Assembly: GCA_009783245.1 (NCBI GenBank)
Contig: WRHL01000003.1
Location: forward strand, 1-59,249
Direction: 5' to 3'
Length of the DNA stretch: 59,249 nucleotides
DNA from: Coriobacteriia bacterium
Lineage (GTDB): Bacteria; Actinomycetota; Coriobacteriia; Coriobacteriales; UBA8131
A program made the translations under genes and the position numbers. The notes beneath the pieces were generated by a model. That model was given only the letters and a program-made list of their open reading frames with translations. It ran no database searches and had not been told where the DNA came from. Positions 1 to 9,052 of this stretch are shown in pieces (positions within the stretch are counted from its first letter, which is position 1; the number at the start of each line of letters is the position of its first letter).

Positions 1-70
1 CTGCCGGGGTTCCGATTCCTGCTCCCACGGCGGGGTGGGGGAGAGGGTGTTAATGCCCCTTCTCGCCAAC

Positions 71-144
71 TGGCTGGGGCAACAGGATTCGAACCTATAT
101 AGCTGGCACCAAAAACCAGAGTCCTGCCGTTGGACGATGCCCCA
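71..144 (-). tRNA. tRNA-Gln (UUG)
   Basis: Read on the minus strand it folds as a complete cloverleaf: 7-bp acceptor stem TGGGGCA/TGCCCCA, D-stem GTCC/GGAC, anticodon stem CTGGT/GCCAG with loop TTTTGGT (anticodon TTG, reading CAA), T-arm ATAGG-TTCGAAT-CCTGT, and an encoded 3' CCA. It stands alone; no second tRNA was found in the first 70 bases. Confidence 0.95.
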
Positions 145-342
145 GCGATCGCATGCGCAGGCGCCGCTCGCGCCTGCCTTACGAACCCTGTAGTTTAGGC
201 CAATTGCCCCCTGCTGTCGAGGCCTGCGCCCCGTCTCAAGCACGCCCAAAACCCCAAGGTGACATTTTCGCGTAGCGCCAGACCTTATGGTATGCTTGGA
301 GCGGTCCGCGACCGCGGCCCTCAGAAGAAAGCGTAGCGCCCC

Positions 343-843
343 ATGGTTCCCGTCATGATCGAGACACTCGTCGTAGGCATCCCGCCGTCACCGTCGGTGG
401 TCGTACTGCGCCCTCTCGACGACACCATGTCAAGCGCTCGCGTGCTGCCCATCTGGATCGGCCCCACAGAGGCAGCCTCCATCGGCATCGCGCTCGAGGG
501 TCAACCGCGCGTCCGCCCCATGACGCATGACTTCCTTGCCAGCATCATCGAAGCCCTCCACGCTGACATCGAGCGTGTCGTCATCGACCGCGTCGAAGGC
601 TCCACCTTCTTCGCCACCGTCACCCTTGGCCAAAGCGGTGAGACCATCGCCGTCGACGCCCGCCCCAGCGACTCCATCGCGCTCGCCGTCCGCACAAAAT
701 CCCCGCTCTTCGTCGACGAGGACGTCCTCAACTCCTCGTCCTTCCCCTACCTCTTCTCAAACACCACGAACCGCGAGGCCGCCATGAAGGACTTCCGCGG
801 CTTCCTCGACTCCATCACCCCAGAGGACTTCCAGGAACACTAA
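343..843 (+). CDS. Bifunctional nuclease (BFN, DUF151) domain protein
   Basis: A 166-residue protein made almost entirely of one BFN/DUF151 domain. The family pattern is visible: a short beta-strand start (METLVVG-like, here MIETLVVGI), the LPIWIGPTEA motif where a surface loop precedes an alpha helix, the MTHDF segment, and the DARPSDSIALA motif near residues 103-113. Members act as small single-domain nucleases or nucleic-acid-binding proteins; the biochemical role in Actinobacteria is poorly defined. Two candidate ATGs exist, at 343 and at 355 (MIETLVV); the first is used because an AGAAAG stretch lies upstream. It is monocistronic, flanked by tRNA-Gln and by the convergent giant surface-protein gene. 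Confidence 0.85.
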   Translation: MVPVMIETLVVGIPPSPSVVVLRPLDDTMSSARVLPIWIGPTEAASIGIALEGQPRVRPMTHDFLASIIEALHADIERVVIDRVEGSTFFATVTLGQSGETIAVDARPSDSIALAVRTKSPLFVDEDVLNSSSFPYLFSNTTNREAAMKDFRGFLDSITPEDFQEH

Positions 844-850
844 CCCCTTC

Positions 851-900
851 TGTCATCCTGAGCGGAGTCGGCTTGTCCAGTGCAGTCGAAGGATTCCCTA
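851..900 (+). repeat. Dispersed intergenic repeat, TGTCATCCTGAGCG type
   Basis: The stretch begins TGTCATCCTGAGCGGAG and ends GTCGAAGGATTCCC. This wording (GTCATCCTGAGCG...CGAAGGATT) is a recurrent intergenic repeat in many bacterial genomes. It sits between the 3' ends of two convergent genes. Related but different repeats occur at 41781-41997 and 43470-43530. Confidence 0.55.
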
Positions 901-955
901 TCCCTTTTTCGCAAGCAGAGTGCGTTTTCCTGTCGTCTTATGAGATGGCTGGTTA

Positions 956-3900
956 CTAATGGTCAAGCCTTCTGTAGCGTCTTCTCCACCTCAGAGTGCT
1001 GAGTGCGCCCAGGGCGAGCGCCACGAGCGCGGCCACCAAGGCTGCGATACTGTTGGAATCGCCTGTTGCCGGAACCGTTGTACCTGAGCCAGTGCTGCTG
1101 GGGTCGTCTGTTGGCGGAACCGTTGTGCCTGAGCCCGGGTCGTCATCGACGACGGTGTTCTGGGAATACAGTGCCGTTATGGTAATGTCGCCCGTCACGT
1201 TTACATAGGTAGAGTCCCAGCCGATGAAAGTGTAGCCAGTCCGGACGGGCGCGTCAGGAGCAGTTGCGCTCCAACCAGAAGGCAGGTACTCGGTTTTAAG
1301 GTGCGTGCCATCCCAGTCCAAGAACCTCACCTCAACCACCCGGGGGTTCTTTATCCAGCTTCCCACAAAGGTAACAGGGCTGTCCGGCATGATAAACCCT
1401 CCGCTTACCACCGTGCAGTCTGCACTGAACCAACCACTGAAGGTATATCCGGCACAAAGCGGATTACCTCCCACGTAGTTCAAGGAGCCATAGGGCACAC
1501 CCGACTCATCTGCTGGCATATTCAGCACGCTACCAGGCGCGGGAGGTATAAACACATAACTGATAGTATGTCTGTTCACGGGGTAGTAGAGCCTTAATAC
1601 AAGGCTGTTATCCGCTTGAGCCGCCCCCGACAACACTTCTATGTCTGCACCCTCTGCATAACTCGCCTCATAGGCGTGACCCATATAGCCGGTCTTTGGG
1701 CCTGCGGTTACCGTAGCCCCAGCCAGCTCGCTGAATACCCCTGTCTCGTGGAGTAATGCGGCGCCTGAGGCGTCCACCAGATAGTGCTCCACCGTATAAT
1801 CGGCCACCGTGTCTGGTGCTGAGACATAGATCCAGTACCCGGTGAAGGTAACGTCCCCGTCTGGCATAGTGAATATACCACTGCCGTCTACCTTGCAATC
1901 CACAGTATGCCATCCGCTGAAGACGTGGTCGGCCAAGGTCGGATTCGCCTCCACGTTTTGCGTCGATCCAAAGGGCAGGTTCAGCTCGTCTGCCGGAGCG
2001 AGCGGCGCCCCTGGCGGCACTGTGCCCTGTACCACATAGTAGATATCATGGACGTTGGCGGCATAGTAAAGCTCCAAGACAAGGCTCCCGTCCGCCGCGA
2101 TCGTCCCGGTCCTTACCTCGCTGGGGGCGCTGACATCGTAGGTGTGGCCCACATAGCCTGTCTTCGGGGTTGCCTCAGCTGTAGCTGAGATCTCCCCGAC
2201 CAGCTCCTCTGTCTCACAAAGCGTTGCCACACCGAGCACGTCGACAAGGTAATGTCTGACTGTATAGGGTGCACTGGTTGTTATGTCTTCAGCGAACACT
2301 GCGACATAGGCTCCAGCAAGGTGGATGCCCTCTGTTTTCTCGGGAACAAAGCCTATCTGATCGCTGACCAGATCGCCGTCGAGATACCACCCCACAAAGT
2401 GATAGCCGCCGGTTGCGGTTGCCAGAGCGCCTGAAGGGTTACCCGTCACTGGCCCTATGGTCTCACTCGCCTGGCTTACCATTCCGCCGGTTACCGGCGC
2501 AACGCTGTAAGTGATGGTTATAGTCACTCCGTCGTCTTCAAGGAAGCGGGCTACATAGCTTTCGGAAAGATTCAAACCGTCTGAGTCTGGATCAGGTACA
2601 AAGTGTGAGTCGCTACTGAGTTTCTCTGTGAAACCTGCGTCATCAGCCGCGTACCACCCATCAAAGATAAAACCGGCCTTTGCCGTTGCCGTGGAACCAG
2701 CTGCGTTTCCAGAGACCGGCGCTACGCTCTCGCTCGCCAAGCTCACTGTGCCACAGGCTGCTGGCACCGCGCTGTAGGTGATGGTCACGTTTGCGTTCTC
2801 CTGGAACACAGCCCTGTAGCTGCCTGTGTTATTGAGCTCATCGCTGTCTCTTTCAGGGCTGAAGGCCAGGTCTACAGCAATGGGAGCGCTGTTGAGGTAG
2901 TCGGCGCCTTCAGTAAACCAGCCGATAAAGGTATAACCCGCGCTCAAGATCGCCTCAGACCCCGCTATGCCGCTGGCCGGCCCTATCGTTTGCGTTGTCG
3001 GGTTCACGCTGCCGCCTGCATTTGGAGGCTGTGTCGTGCCGTCAGAGCCGTAGCTTAAGGCAGCGTAGTCGATAGTAATGCTTGCGTCTTCTTTGAATAC
3101 GGCTACATAGTGGCCCTCCACGTGCAGGCCATCGCCGTCCCTGCTCGGAATAAAGGTATAGGCGGCTGACAGCAGCGTGGCGCTCTCATAGTCATCGCCC
3201 AGGTCCAGCCTGAACCAGCCTATGAACGTGTATCCCGGGTTCGCTGTGGTCGCCGTAGAAGAGGGCGCTCCTGTCACAGGCGCATAATAAGCGCTGTATG
3301 GCCCACTTACACTCCCGCCTCTATCAACGGGAAGCTGTGGGGCCCAGTCTACCGAGACCGCCCTCCTCCCAAAGGTGATGTTCACGCCATCGTCTTCCTC
3401 AAAGAGCGCCACAAAGGTTGTTCCGTCTTCATACGCCCCACCGGATTGGGGAAAATAATACAGGGGGAGCACGCTCAGGCGGTTCTCATACCCGGTGTCT
3501 TCCGCTGTATACCATCCAACAAAATGATAGCCCTTGTTTGAGGTAGCGAAACACCACGCATCACCTGACACCGGGGCAACCAGCTGCGACGTTGGCCACA
3601 CGCTACCGCCCGCATCATCAGTTATGTCGTCTACGGTCTTAGACACATAGTAGATCGTCACGTCGTCGTTCTCCACAAACCGTGCGACATAATCGCCTGG
3701 CGTGTTCAACCCGTCGCTGTCCTTGGCCGGAGAGAACGTATTGGTTGTGCTCAGGCGGACTGTATACGTGGTATCACTTGCTCTATACCAGCCTTCCAGA
3801 TGATAGCCAGAAGAAGCTGTGGCTGTGGATTGGGCGCTACCCGTCGCCGGAGCCACCGACTGTACTGTTGGCGACACGCTGCCGCCACTTGCATCGATTG

Positions 3901-6900
3901 CGCTGCCGTCTGTCTTTGGGGCATAGGAGATAACCACGTCTGCGTTTTCCACCCACTGTGCCTGCAAGGTGATATCCGCGTAGTCGAATCCGTCGATCAT
4001 TGCTGCCCAATAGCCATAGGTGTCTGTGTTCTCTACCCATTCAGACTCAAGTTCCGCGATTTGCTCGGTGGTGAGCGGGGTGCCCTCCAGCTCTGAAAGC
4101 ATCCATGTAGCCAGGGTATAGCCGGGGCGGGTTATCACTGTTTCAGTTGGCAGCAGGCTTGTCGTCCACCATCTTGCCGGGAGGTCTGGAATGGCCGTAT
4201 CGCCACCAGGAACCGTTCTTCCGCCGTTCAGGTCGTATTTCACGGTATATTCCTTGGCAGTCCATTGAGCCTGGAGCGTGATGAACGGCGCACCGGCATC
4301 CGCCAAGGTTCGATAGGTATCGGTTGGTTGAACCCCTGCTTTGGAGCCGCCTACGGATACGTTCCACCCAGAAAGCGTATACCCCATACGTGGCAGCGGT
4401 AGTGGAAGCAGGCCGTCATCGTCAAAAGCGACGACGCGCTGCGCATAGTCGGTGTTACCAGGTGGAGGAGATATGCCGTTCAGGTCATAGTTGACAAGGA
4501 AGTGGGCCTCTTCCCACTGGGCGTATAACGTAACCGCTGTGATCGAGGCGTTGCCGCCCACCAGATCCTTGTATTGGGTCGTGGGCTGGATGAACATGTT
4601 CGCGCCAGGCGCATCTGTCGTCCAGCCAATGAGGTTGAAGCCAGGCTGGCTGGCAACATGCGGCACAAAGCCTGAGTCTGTCCACCTGACGTCCACCCAT
4701 GGAGAGGCGTCCGTTGGCGCGCCTGAGCTGCTCCAGTTCCAATCATAGGTGACGGTGAAATCACCCGACTCTGAATAGATCGCTCTCAGGATGATATAGT
4801 TAGTCGGGGAGAGAGCGCCGCCGTAGCACAGATCTGAATAGAGGGAGCCCGCACTGATGGGTTCGGTGAGTTTTGCCTGGCCATACCCGTTGTCTTCTAC
4901 CACCCAGTGGGCAAACGCATATCCAGCCGGGGGGACAGGTTCAGAAAGGGGGACCATGTCGTTAGGGTTGGCAAGTGTCACATTGTTGATAGGAGTCTCT
5001 GGTTGGCTCCCGCCATTCAGGTTGTATCGCACGGTATACGTCGCCGCCGCTGCCCACTGTGCATAAAGCGTAACGCTTGAAAACGAGTCTATGCCTCCAG
5101 CTAGAACACTAAAGGCATCCGTGTCTGTTATGAACGCGCCTAAACCATCTTGCTGGGTATTCCAGCCTACAAAGACGTTTGTGCCCCAAGCTGGATCCGA
5201 CAAAGGAATCAGGTGGCTCTGCGTCCAAACAACGCCGGTCAGGGAAGGCGGCGGGGTTCCCGGTGCGCTGTTCAGATTGTAGTGTACCGACAAGCCACCT
5301 TTTGGCGAATACTGCGCCTGCAGCGTGATATAGCCTGTATTGGGGTTCGTTGCAAGGCCGCCAAAGGTATCTGTGCTGATAACACCTGCTTTTGAGCCGT
5401 TATCGGAAACGCTCCAGCCAGAGAAATCAAACCCCGTGCGCGTGGGGTCAGTAGGCGGAAGGAGGTCGTCCTCGTCGAAATAGACCACTTTATCCGTGAA
5501 CGCTGAGGGGATGCCGCCGTTGGTGTCATACCGGACAAGATAGGTGCGCTCTTCTAGCCACTGAGCATACAGGACCACGGAATCGACCGTATCAACACCT
5601 GCAAGCTGCGCATAGGTAGTGCCGTTATAGACGCTGGTCCCTGAGCCGTCGGCTTCGGTATTCCAGCCCATGAATACCTGGCGAAGCCAGAGGGGGTCGC
5701 CCGCATCAGGTGGCACAAGGCCGTTCTCGTCCCACAACACACCTGTCTTTGGGCTACCATACGGGCTCGCAACGAGCCCGCCCTCATCGTTCTTGTCGTA
5801 ACTGACCGTATAGGTGTTTGCTGTCCACTGAGCCTCAAGGATTATGAAGCTGGCATCAATCGCGGCAAGGTCCTGGTATTGTGCGGTCGAGGTCCCGGCC
5901 GCATAGGTGCCGCCTGTGCCTCCAAAGCCGTCATTGATGACCTTCCAGCCGATAAAGGCGTGGCCTGTGCGGGTTGGGGCAGGGAAATCAACATAATCTG
6001 TCAGCAGGACGTCCACATCCGGGATTACTGGGCTGGTAGCTCCATTCATGTAGTAGATGACCAGGATCCTGCCCTCTTCCACCCACTGTGCTTGCAGCAC
6101 AATAGTGTCTTGAGCGTCGTTGGTCGCCAGGATGCTGTACGTGTCAGCGCTTGTGACGCCTTCCTTAGCGCCGCCGATGGAGACCTTCCAGCCGGCAAAG
6201 ACATATCCGCTGCGCGTCGGGGCGGCGCTGGGCAGCAAGCCGGCGTCCGTCCAGCTGATACCTGTTTTATTGTCATACGTCCCATCGTCTGGATCCAGGC
6301 CACCATTCAAGTCATACTCTACGGTGTAGCCGCTTTTCTCCGCCCATTGGGCATATAGCGTGTGGTCATAGCCCGGGCCTATGCTCTCAGCGGTTATCTC
6401 CGGACCCGTGCCGCTGTCATTGCCATACCAGCCAGCAAAGTCATAGCCCGGCCTTATGGCAACCGCCATTGCGCCATACGGCGTGTCATAGGATACATAT
6501 TTCGATCCTGGAGAAACGCTCGCCGAGTTCCATCCAGGGAAATTGGCGTCAAAGGAAACGGTGTGTTGTGTTGGTTGATACAAGAACACGATCCGCTGCG
6601 TGTGTGTGCTGTGAAAGCCAGAGACGTCGCCGGAGACATTCAGGGAAAGATGCTCCTTGTCCTCAAGCTGTCCGATGAACTCGAATCCGTGAGCCTTATA
6701 GCCGAGAATATCTGCAGGGCCAGGACTGCCGGGAGGCTCATTCCTCACCGCTGTGTATGGCAGGTTCGCTCCAAACGTTATAACCCGGTCATAGTCTGTG
6801 CCAACGGCCGTCATCATGCGGTAGATCGGGTTGCCCTGCATGTCGTATCCCTCGATAACCGTCGAGCGATAGGCGATGATGATGGGCATGACCAGTTCGA

Positions 6901-8140
6901 CCTCGCTTGTGGTTGTCACGTCACTGCCAACCAAATCCTCACCTTTTGGGTCGTCAGGATAGCCGCCATACTCAACATAGTAGCCAGCAATAGAGCCCAG
7001 GTTCGCATGGCTGTAATCATTCCATCTTGGGCTGCCGCTCCAGGCGAACTGGAGCACATATTCACCACCGCGCCCGCCATCCCTGGCGGTACCGTCAGAG
7101 TTGTTCGGCTCACCAGACGTCCAGAATGAATAGTAAGACCAGCCTGTGAAGCCTTCAGGGATGTTGCCCGCGTTCTCAGTGGCTGGGTCAGGCGTCCTCG
7201 CGCCGCTTACAGCAGCCCGTGCCTGCGTATAGAAGATCTGCCCTGCCTCTGGGCCGCAGGCCCAATACCAGTACTGGGTATTGGTTGCCGTTGTTGCGGT
7301 GCCGGTGTTGTGCCTGAAGTTATTGTTGAACTGGCCCGCTGTCTCAGGGAGGCTGTCGGGGTCCAGGATGGGCGTAGCGGGAAGGGCGTCGCCGGCTCCC
7401 CCAGGAGGGGTTTTCTGGAGGATCCGTGTGCCGCCAAGCCAGCCGCACTGTGTAGCGATATCGTTATAGACCTTATCTTGTTCTGCCTGGCTTGTTATGG
7501 TGGCAAGATAACCCTGCAGCCTCTTGGTTGGATCATCGGGGTAGCGCGGGTCCTGCATGCTCCGGCTCTTTGCTGCGTTATATGCTTGCAGCCAATTTGT
7601 GGTTGTGGAGGCGATGAACTCATAGTAATGGACATAGCCGTCTTCATCCTGGAAGAACGTCATCTTTGACGGAGACGCTTTGATGGAGACGGTGGATCCA
7701 TCAGGAGGGAACGCGCCTGCCGCGGCTAAAGTGAAGAACATGCTTTCAAGGTCGTTCTTCAGCAGAGAGGCCGATCTTGGTGTCGTTCCCCTGATAATCA
7801 TGTTGGTGCTCTTTGGGTTTGTGCTCGTGGTGTTGTCGATGTTCCATGTGGTAGTAAGCCCAGCTGGGTAGTTGATCGTCAATTCTGCTGGATAGGTGAT
7901 GATCACAGACTGATAGGTCTGAGCTGCGTAAATATCGTCTACTAAAACATGATATTCAATCGCACCTCCACCGCCTATCGTTCCTCGCACGGAAAAAATA
8001 ACCGGGTTGTCAGGGGTGGTGTTTGCTGCTCTTGCCGGTTGAGATGCAACCGGAAGTAATACGGCGACCATCATCGCACACAATATTGACAGCAGTAGAT
8101 TCCTTGTTTTCTTTCCTGGCCCTTTATTTGTGGTCAGCAA
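956..8140 (-). CDS. Giant secreted repeat protein with sortase-like anchor
   Basis: A 2394-residue surface protein starting at TTG (8140) behind a strong AAGGGGGG ribosome site. Residues 1-39 are a Sec signal peptide (KK, long hydrophobic stretch, cut after ARA). Residues about 170-400 resemble a C-type-lectin-like fold (LATITSQAEQ, FWTSGEPNN, W-N-D near the end). Then come about ten Listeria-Bacteroides/InlB-type beta-grasp repeats (YDLNGG...GYxFxGW...LYAQW), six repeats of a second class (GGSV...GYHxxGWY), two MucBP-like units (HYLVD...KTGYxGHxY) alternating with two more GW repeats, a Thr/Pro/Gly linker, and a C-terminal VPATGD, hydrophobic stretch and Arg-rich tail. That ending is a variant LPxTG sorting signal. 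A role in adhesion is inferred from the family. No sortase is encoded nearby. Confidence 0.88.
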   Translation of the reverse strand: MLTTNKGPGKKTRNLLLSILCAMMVAVLLPVASQPARAANTTPDNPVIFSVRGTIGGGGAIEYHVLVDDIYAAQTYQSVIITYPAELTINYPAGLTTTWNIDNTTSTNPKSTNMIIRGTTPRSASLLKNDLESMFFTLAAAGAFPPDGSTVSIKASPSKMTFFQDEDGYVHYYEFIASTTTNWLQAYNAAKSRSMQDPRYPDDPTKRLQGYLATITSQAEQDKVYNDIATQCGWLGGTRILQKTPPGGAGDALPATPILDPDSLPETAGQFNNNFRHNTGTATTATNTQYWYWACGPEAGQIFYTQARAAVSGARTPDPATENAGNIPEGFTGWSYYSFWTSGEPNNSDGTARDGGRGGEYVLQFAWSGSPRWNDYSHANLGSIAGYYVEYGGYPDDPKGEDLVGSDVTTTSEVELVMPIIIAYRSTVIEGYDMQGNPIYRMMTAVGTDYDRVITFGANLPYTAVRNEPPGSPGPADILGYKAHGFEFIGQLEDKEHLSLNVSGDVSGFHSTHTQRIVFLYQPTQHTVSFDANFPGWNSASVSPGSKYVSYDTPYGAMAVAIRPGYDFAGWYGNDSGTGPEITAESIGPGYDHTLYAQWAEKSGYTVEYDLNGGLDPDDGTYDNKTGISWTDAGLLPSAAPTRSGYVFAGWKVSIGGAKEGVTSADTYSILATNDAQDTIVLQAQWVEEGRILVIYYMNGATSPVIPDVDVLLTDYVDFPAPTRTGHAFIGWKVINDGFGGTGGTYAAGTSTAQYQDLAAIDASFIILEAQWTANTYTVSYDKNDEGGLVASPYGSPKTGVLWDENGLVPPDAGDPLWLRQVFMGWNTEADGSGTSVYNGTTYAQLAGVDTVDSVVLYAQWLEERTYLVRYDTNGGIPSAFTDKVVYFDEDDLLPPTDPTRTGFDFSGWSVSDNGSKAGVISTDTFGGLATNPNTGYITLQAQYSPKGGLSVHYNLNSAPGTPPPSLTGVVWTQSHLIPLSDPAWGTNVFVGWNTQQDGLGAFITDTDAFSVLAGGIDSFSSVTLYAQWAAAATYTVRYNLNGGSQPETPINNVTLANPNDMVPLSEPVPPAGYAFAHWVVEDNGYGQAKLTEPISAGSLYSDLCYGGALSPTNYIILRAIYSESGDFTVTYDWNWSSSGAPTDASPWVDVRWTDSGFVPHVASQPGFNLIGWTTDAPGANMFIQPTTQYKDLVGGNASITAVTLYAQWEEAHFLVNYDLNGISPPPGNTDYAQRVVAFDDDGLLPLPLPRMGYTLSGWNVSVGGSKAGVQPTDTYRTLADAGAPFITLQAQWTAKEYTVKYDLNGGRTVPGGDTAIPDLPARWWTTSLLPTETVITRPGYTLATWMLSELEGTPLTTEQIAELESEWVENTDTYGYWAAMIDGFDYADITLQAQWVENADVVISYAPKTDGSAIDASGGSVSPTVQSVAPATGSAQSTATASSGYHLEGWYRASDTTYTVRLSTTNTFSPAKDSDGLNTPGDYVARFVENDDVTIYYVSKTVDDITDDAGGSVWPTSQLVAPVSGDAWCFATSNKGYHFVGWYTAEDTGYENRLSVLPLYYFPQSGGAYEDGTTFVALFEEDDGVNITFGRRAVSVDWAPQLPVDRGGSVSGPYSAYYAPVTGAPSSTATTANPGYTFIGWFRLDLGDDYESATLLSAAYTFIPSRDGDGLHVEGHYVAVFKEDASITIDYAALSYGSDGTTQPPNAGGSVNPTTQTIGPASGIAGSEAILSAGYTFIGWFTEGADYLNSAPIAVDLAFSPERDSDELNNTGSYRAVFQENANVTITYSAVPAACGTVSLASESVAPVSGNAAGSTATAKAGFIFDGWYAADDAGFTEKLSSDSHFVPDPDSDGLNLSESYVARFLEDDGVTITITYSVAPVTGGMVSQASETIGPVTGNPSGALATATGGYHFVGWYLDGDLVSDQIGFVPEKTEGIHLAGAYVAVFAEDITTSAPYTVRHYLVDVLGVATLCETEELVGEISATAEATPKTGYVGHTYDVSAPSEVRTGTIAADGSLVLELYYAANVHDIYYVVQGTVPPGAPLAPADELNLPFGSTQNVEANPTLADHVFSGWHTVDCKVDGSGIFTMPDGDVTFTGYWIYVSAPDTVADYTVEHYLVDASGAALLHETGVFSELAGATVTAGPKTGYMGHAYEASYAEGADIEVLSGAAQADNSLVLRLYYPVNRHTISYVFIPPAPGSVLNMPADESGVPYGSLNYVGGNPLCAGYTFSGWFSADCTVVSGGFIMPDSPVTFVGSWIKNPRVVEVRFLDWDGTHLKTEYLPSGWSATAPDAPVRTGYTFIGWDSTYVNVTGDITITALYSQNTVVDDDPGSGTTVPPTDDPSSTGSGTTVPATGDSNSIAALVAALVALALGALSTLRWRRRYRRLDH

Positions 8141-8262
8141 GTTGTCCCCCCTTGGATTCCTCTACTGGTATTCACTTTTATGATCTGTGGCATGCTCAAA
8201 TAAGCGCAGGTTACAGTAGGAGAATTCTACCACGGTTTTGTATATTTGCGTGGATATACCTT

Positions 8263-8354
8263 AATACTATCTATATTTGTTTATTTATTTAACATATTAG
8301 CTTATTAGAATACTGTCTGTATTTGTTCGTTTATTTAACGTATTAGCTTATCGG
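8263..8354. repeat. 46-bp imperfect tandem duplication
   Basis: Copy 1 is 8263-8308 and copy 2 is 8309-8354. Both are AT-rich, starting AATACT and containing TATTTGTT and TTTATTTAAC. They differ at seven positions, and every difference is a transition in which copy 1 has A or T and copy 2 has G or C. It lies in the 267-bp gap upstream of the giant surface-protein gene and after the HAD gene, so it may be regulatory or merely neutral. Confidence 0.8.
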
Positions 8355-8407
8355 AAAGCTCCCCTTGGGAGGTTTAAGCGTACTGATTATGTGGTTGCAC
8401 TGCGTTC

Positions 8408-9052
8408 TTATGCGGTATCGATCCTACGGATAAGCCCGGGTAGCTCGCTGGGTGCGGCTGCCTCGTATTCAGCGCCAGCGTCCAGCAGCTCCTCGCGTGT
8501 ATACATGCCCCACAGCGCCGCAACAGCGGCCGAGCCGGCGGCAAGCGCCGCCCGCATATCATAAGGGCTGTCTCCCACATACACACAATCCTGTATGGGC
8601 ACACCCATCCGCGCAGCCGCAACCAACAGCGGCTCTGGGTCGGGCTTATGTTTATCCGTTTCCTCCAGACCGCTGACAAACTCGAAATAACCCTGTAGGT
8701 CAAAGCTGGCAAGGCCCTCCTGCGCAGGCTGGTTGCGTTTTGAGGTCACCACGGCCATGCGCCGGCCCTCCTCCGCAAACGCCTCCAACATCTCGCGGGT
8801 TCCCTCAAAGTAGTGTATGAGCTCGTCGTGCAGCTCAAGATTGCGCGTTCTATAGGCCGCCATCAATCCGTCAACATGGTCTGGCGCTAACGCCCTCGCC
8901 TGCTCGATCAGGGGTATCCCTATCAGGGCCTGTACGCGCTCATCTGGGAAAGCCGCCCCCAACACGTCCTCGGCAGCTCTCCTGAAAGAGGTAAGGATGA
9001 GCTCTTTGGTGTCTATGAGGGTCCCGTCCAGGTCAAAGAGTATCGCTTTCAT
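8408..9052 (-). CDS. HAD-family phosphatase (phosphoglycolate phosphatase/PpaX type)
   Basis: A 214-residue HAD hydrolase of subfamily I. Motif I is FDLDGTLID at residues 6-14 (Asp7 nucleophile, Asp9 acid/base), motif II is VVTSKR near 101-106, motif III is the lysine in KHKPDPEP, and motif IV is GDSPYDM with the metal-binding acidic residues. The helical cap between motifs I and II is of the phosphoglycolate-phosphatase/pyrophosphatase PpaX type. The substrate cannot be told from sequence. Its ATG overlaps the stop of gyrA by four bases, so it is the last gene of the dnaA-gyrA run and is probably translated by coupling. Confidence 0.85.
   Translation of the reverse strand: MKAILFDLDGTLIDTKELILTSFRRAAEDVLGAAFPDERVQALIGIPLIEQARALAPDHVDGLMAAYRTRNLELHDELIHYFEGTREMLEAFAEEGRRMAVVTSKRNQPAQEGLASFDLQGYFEFVSGLEETDKHKPDPEPLLVAAARMGVPIQDCVYVGDSPYDMRAALAAGSAAVAALWGMYTREELLDAGAEYEAAAPSELPGLIRRIDTA

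Noticed and set aside
1-60. Possible second tRNA at the left edge (TTCCGATTCC)
   Set aside because: No T-loop consensus, acceptor stem or CCA could be assembled.
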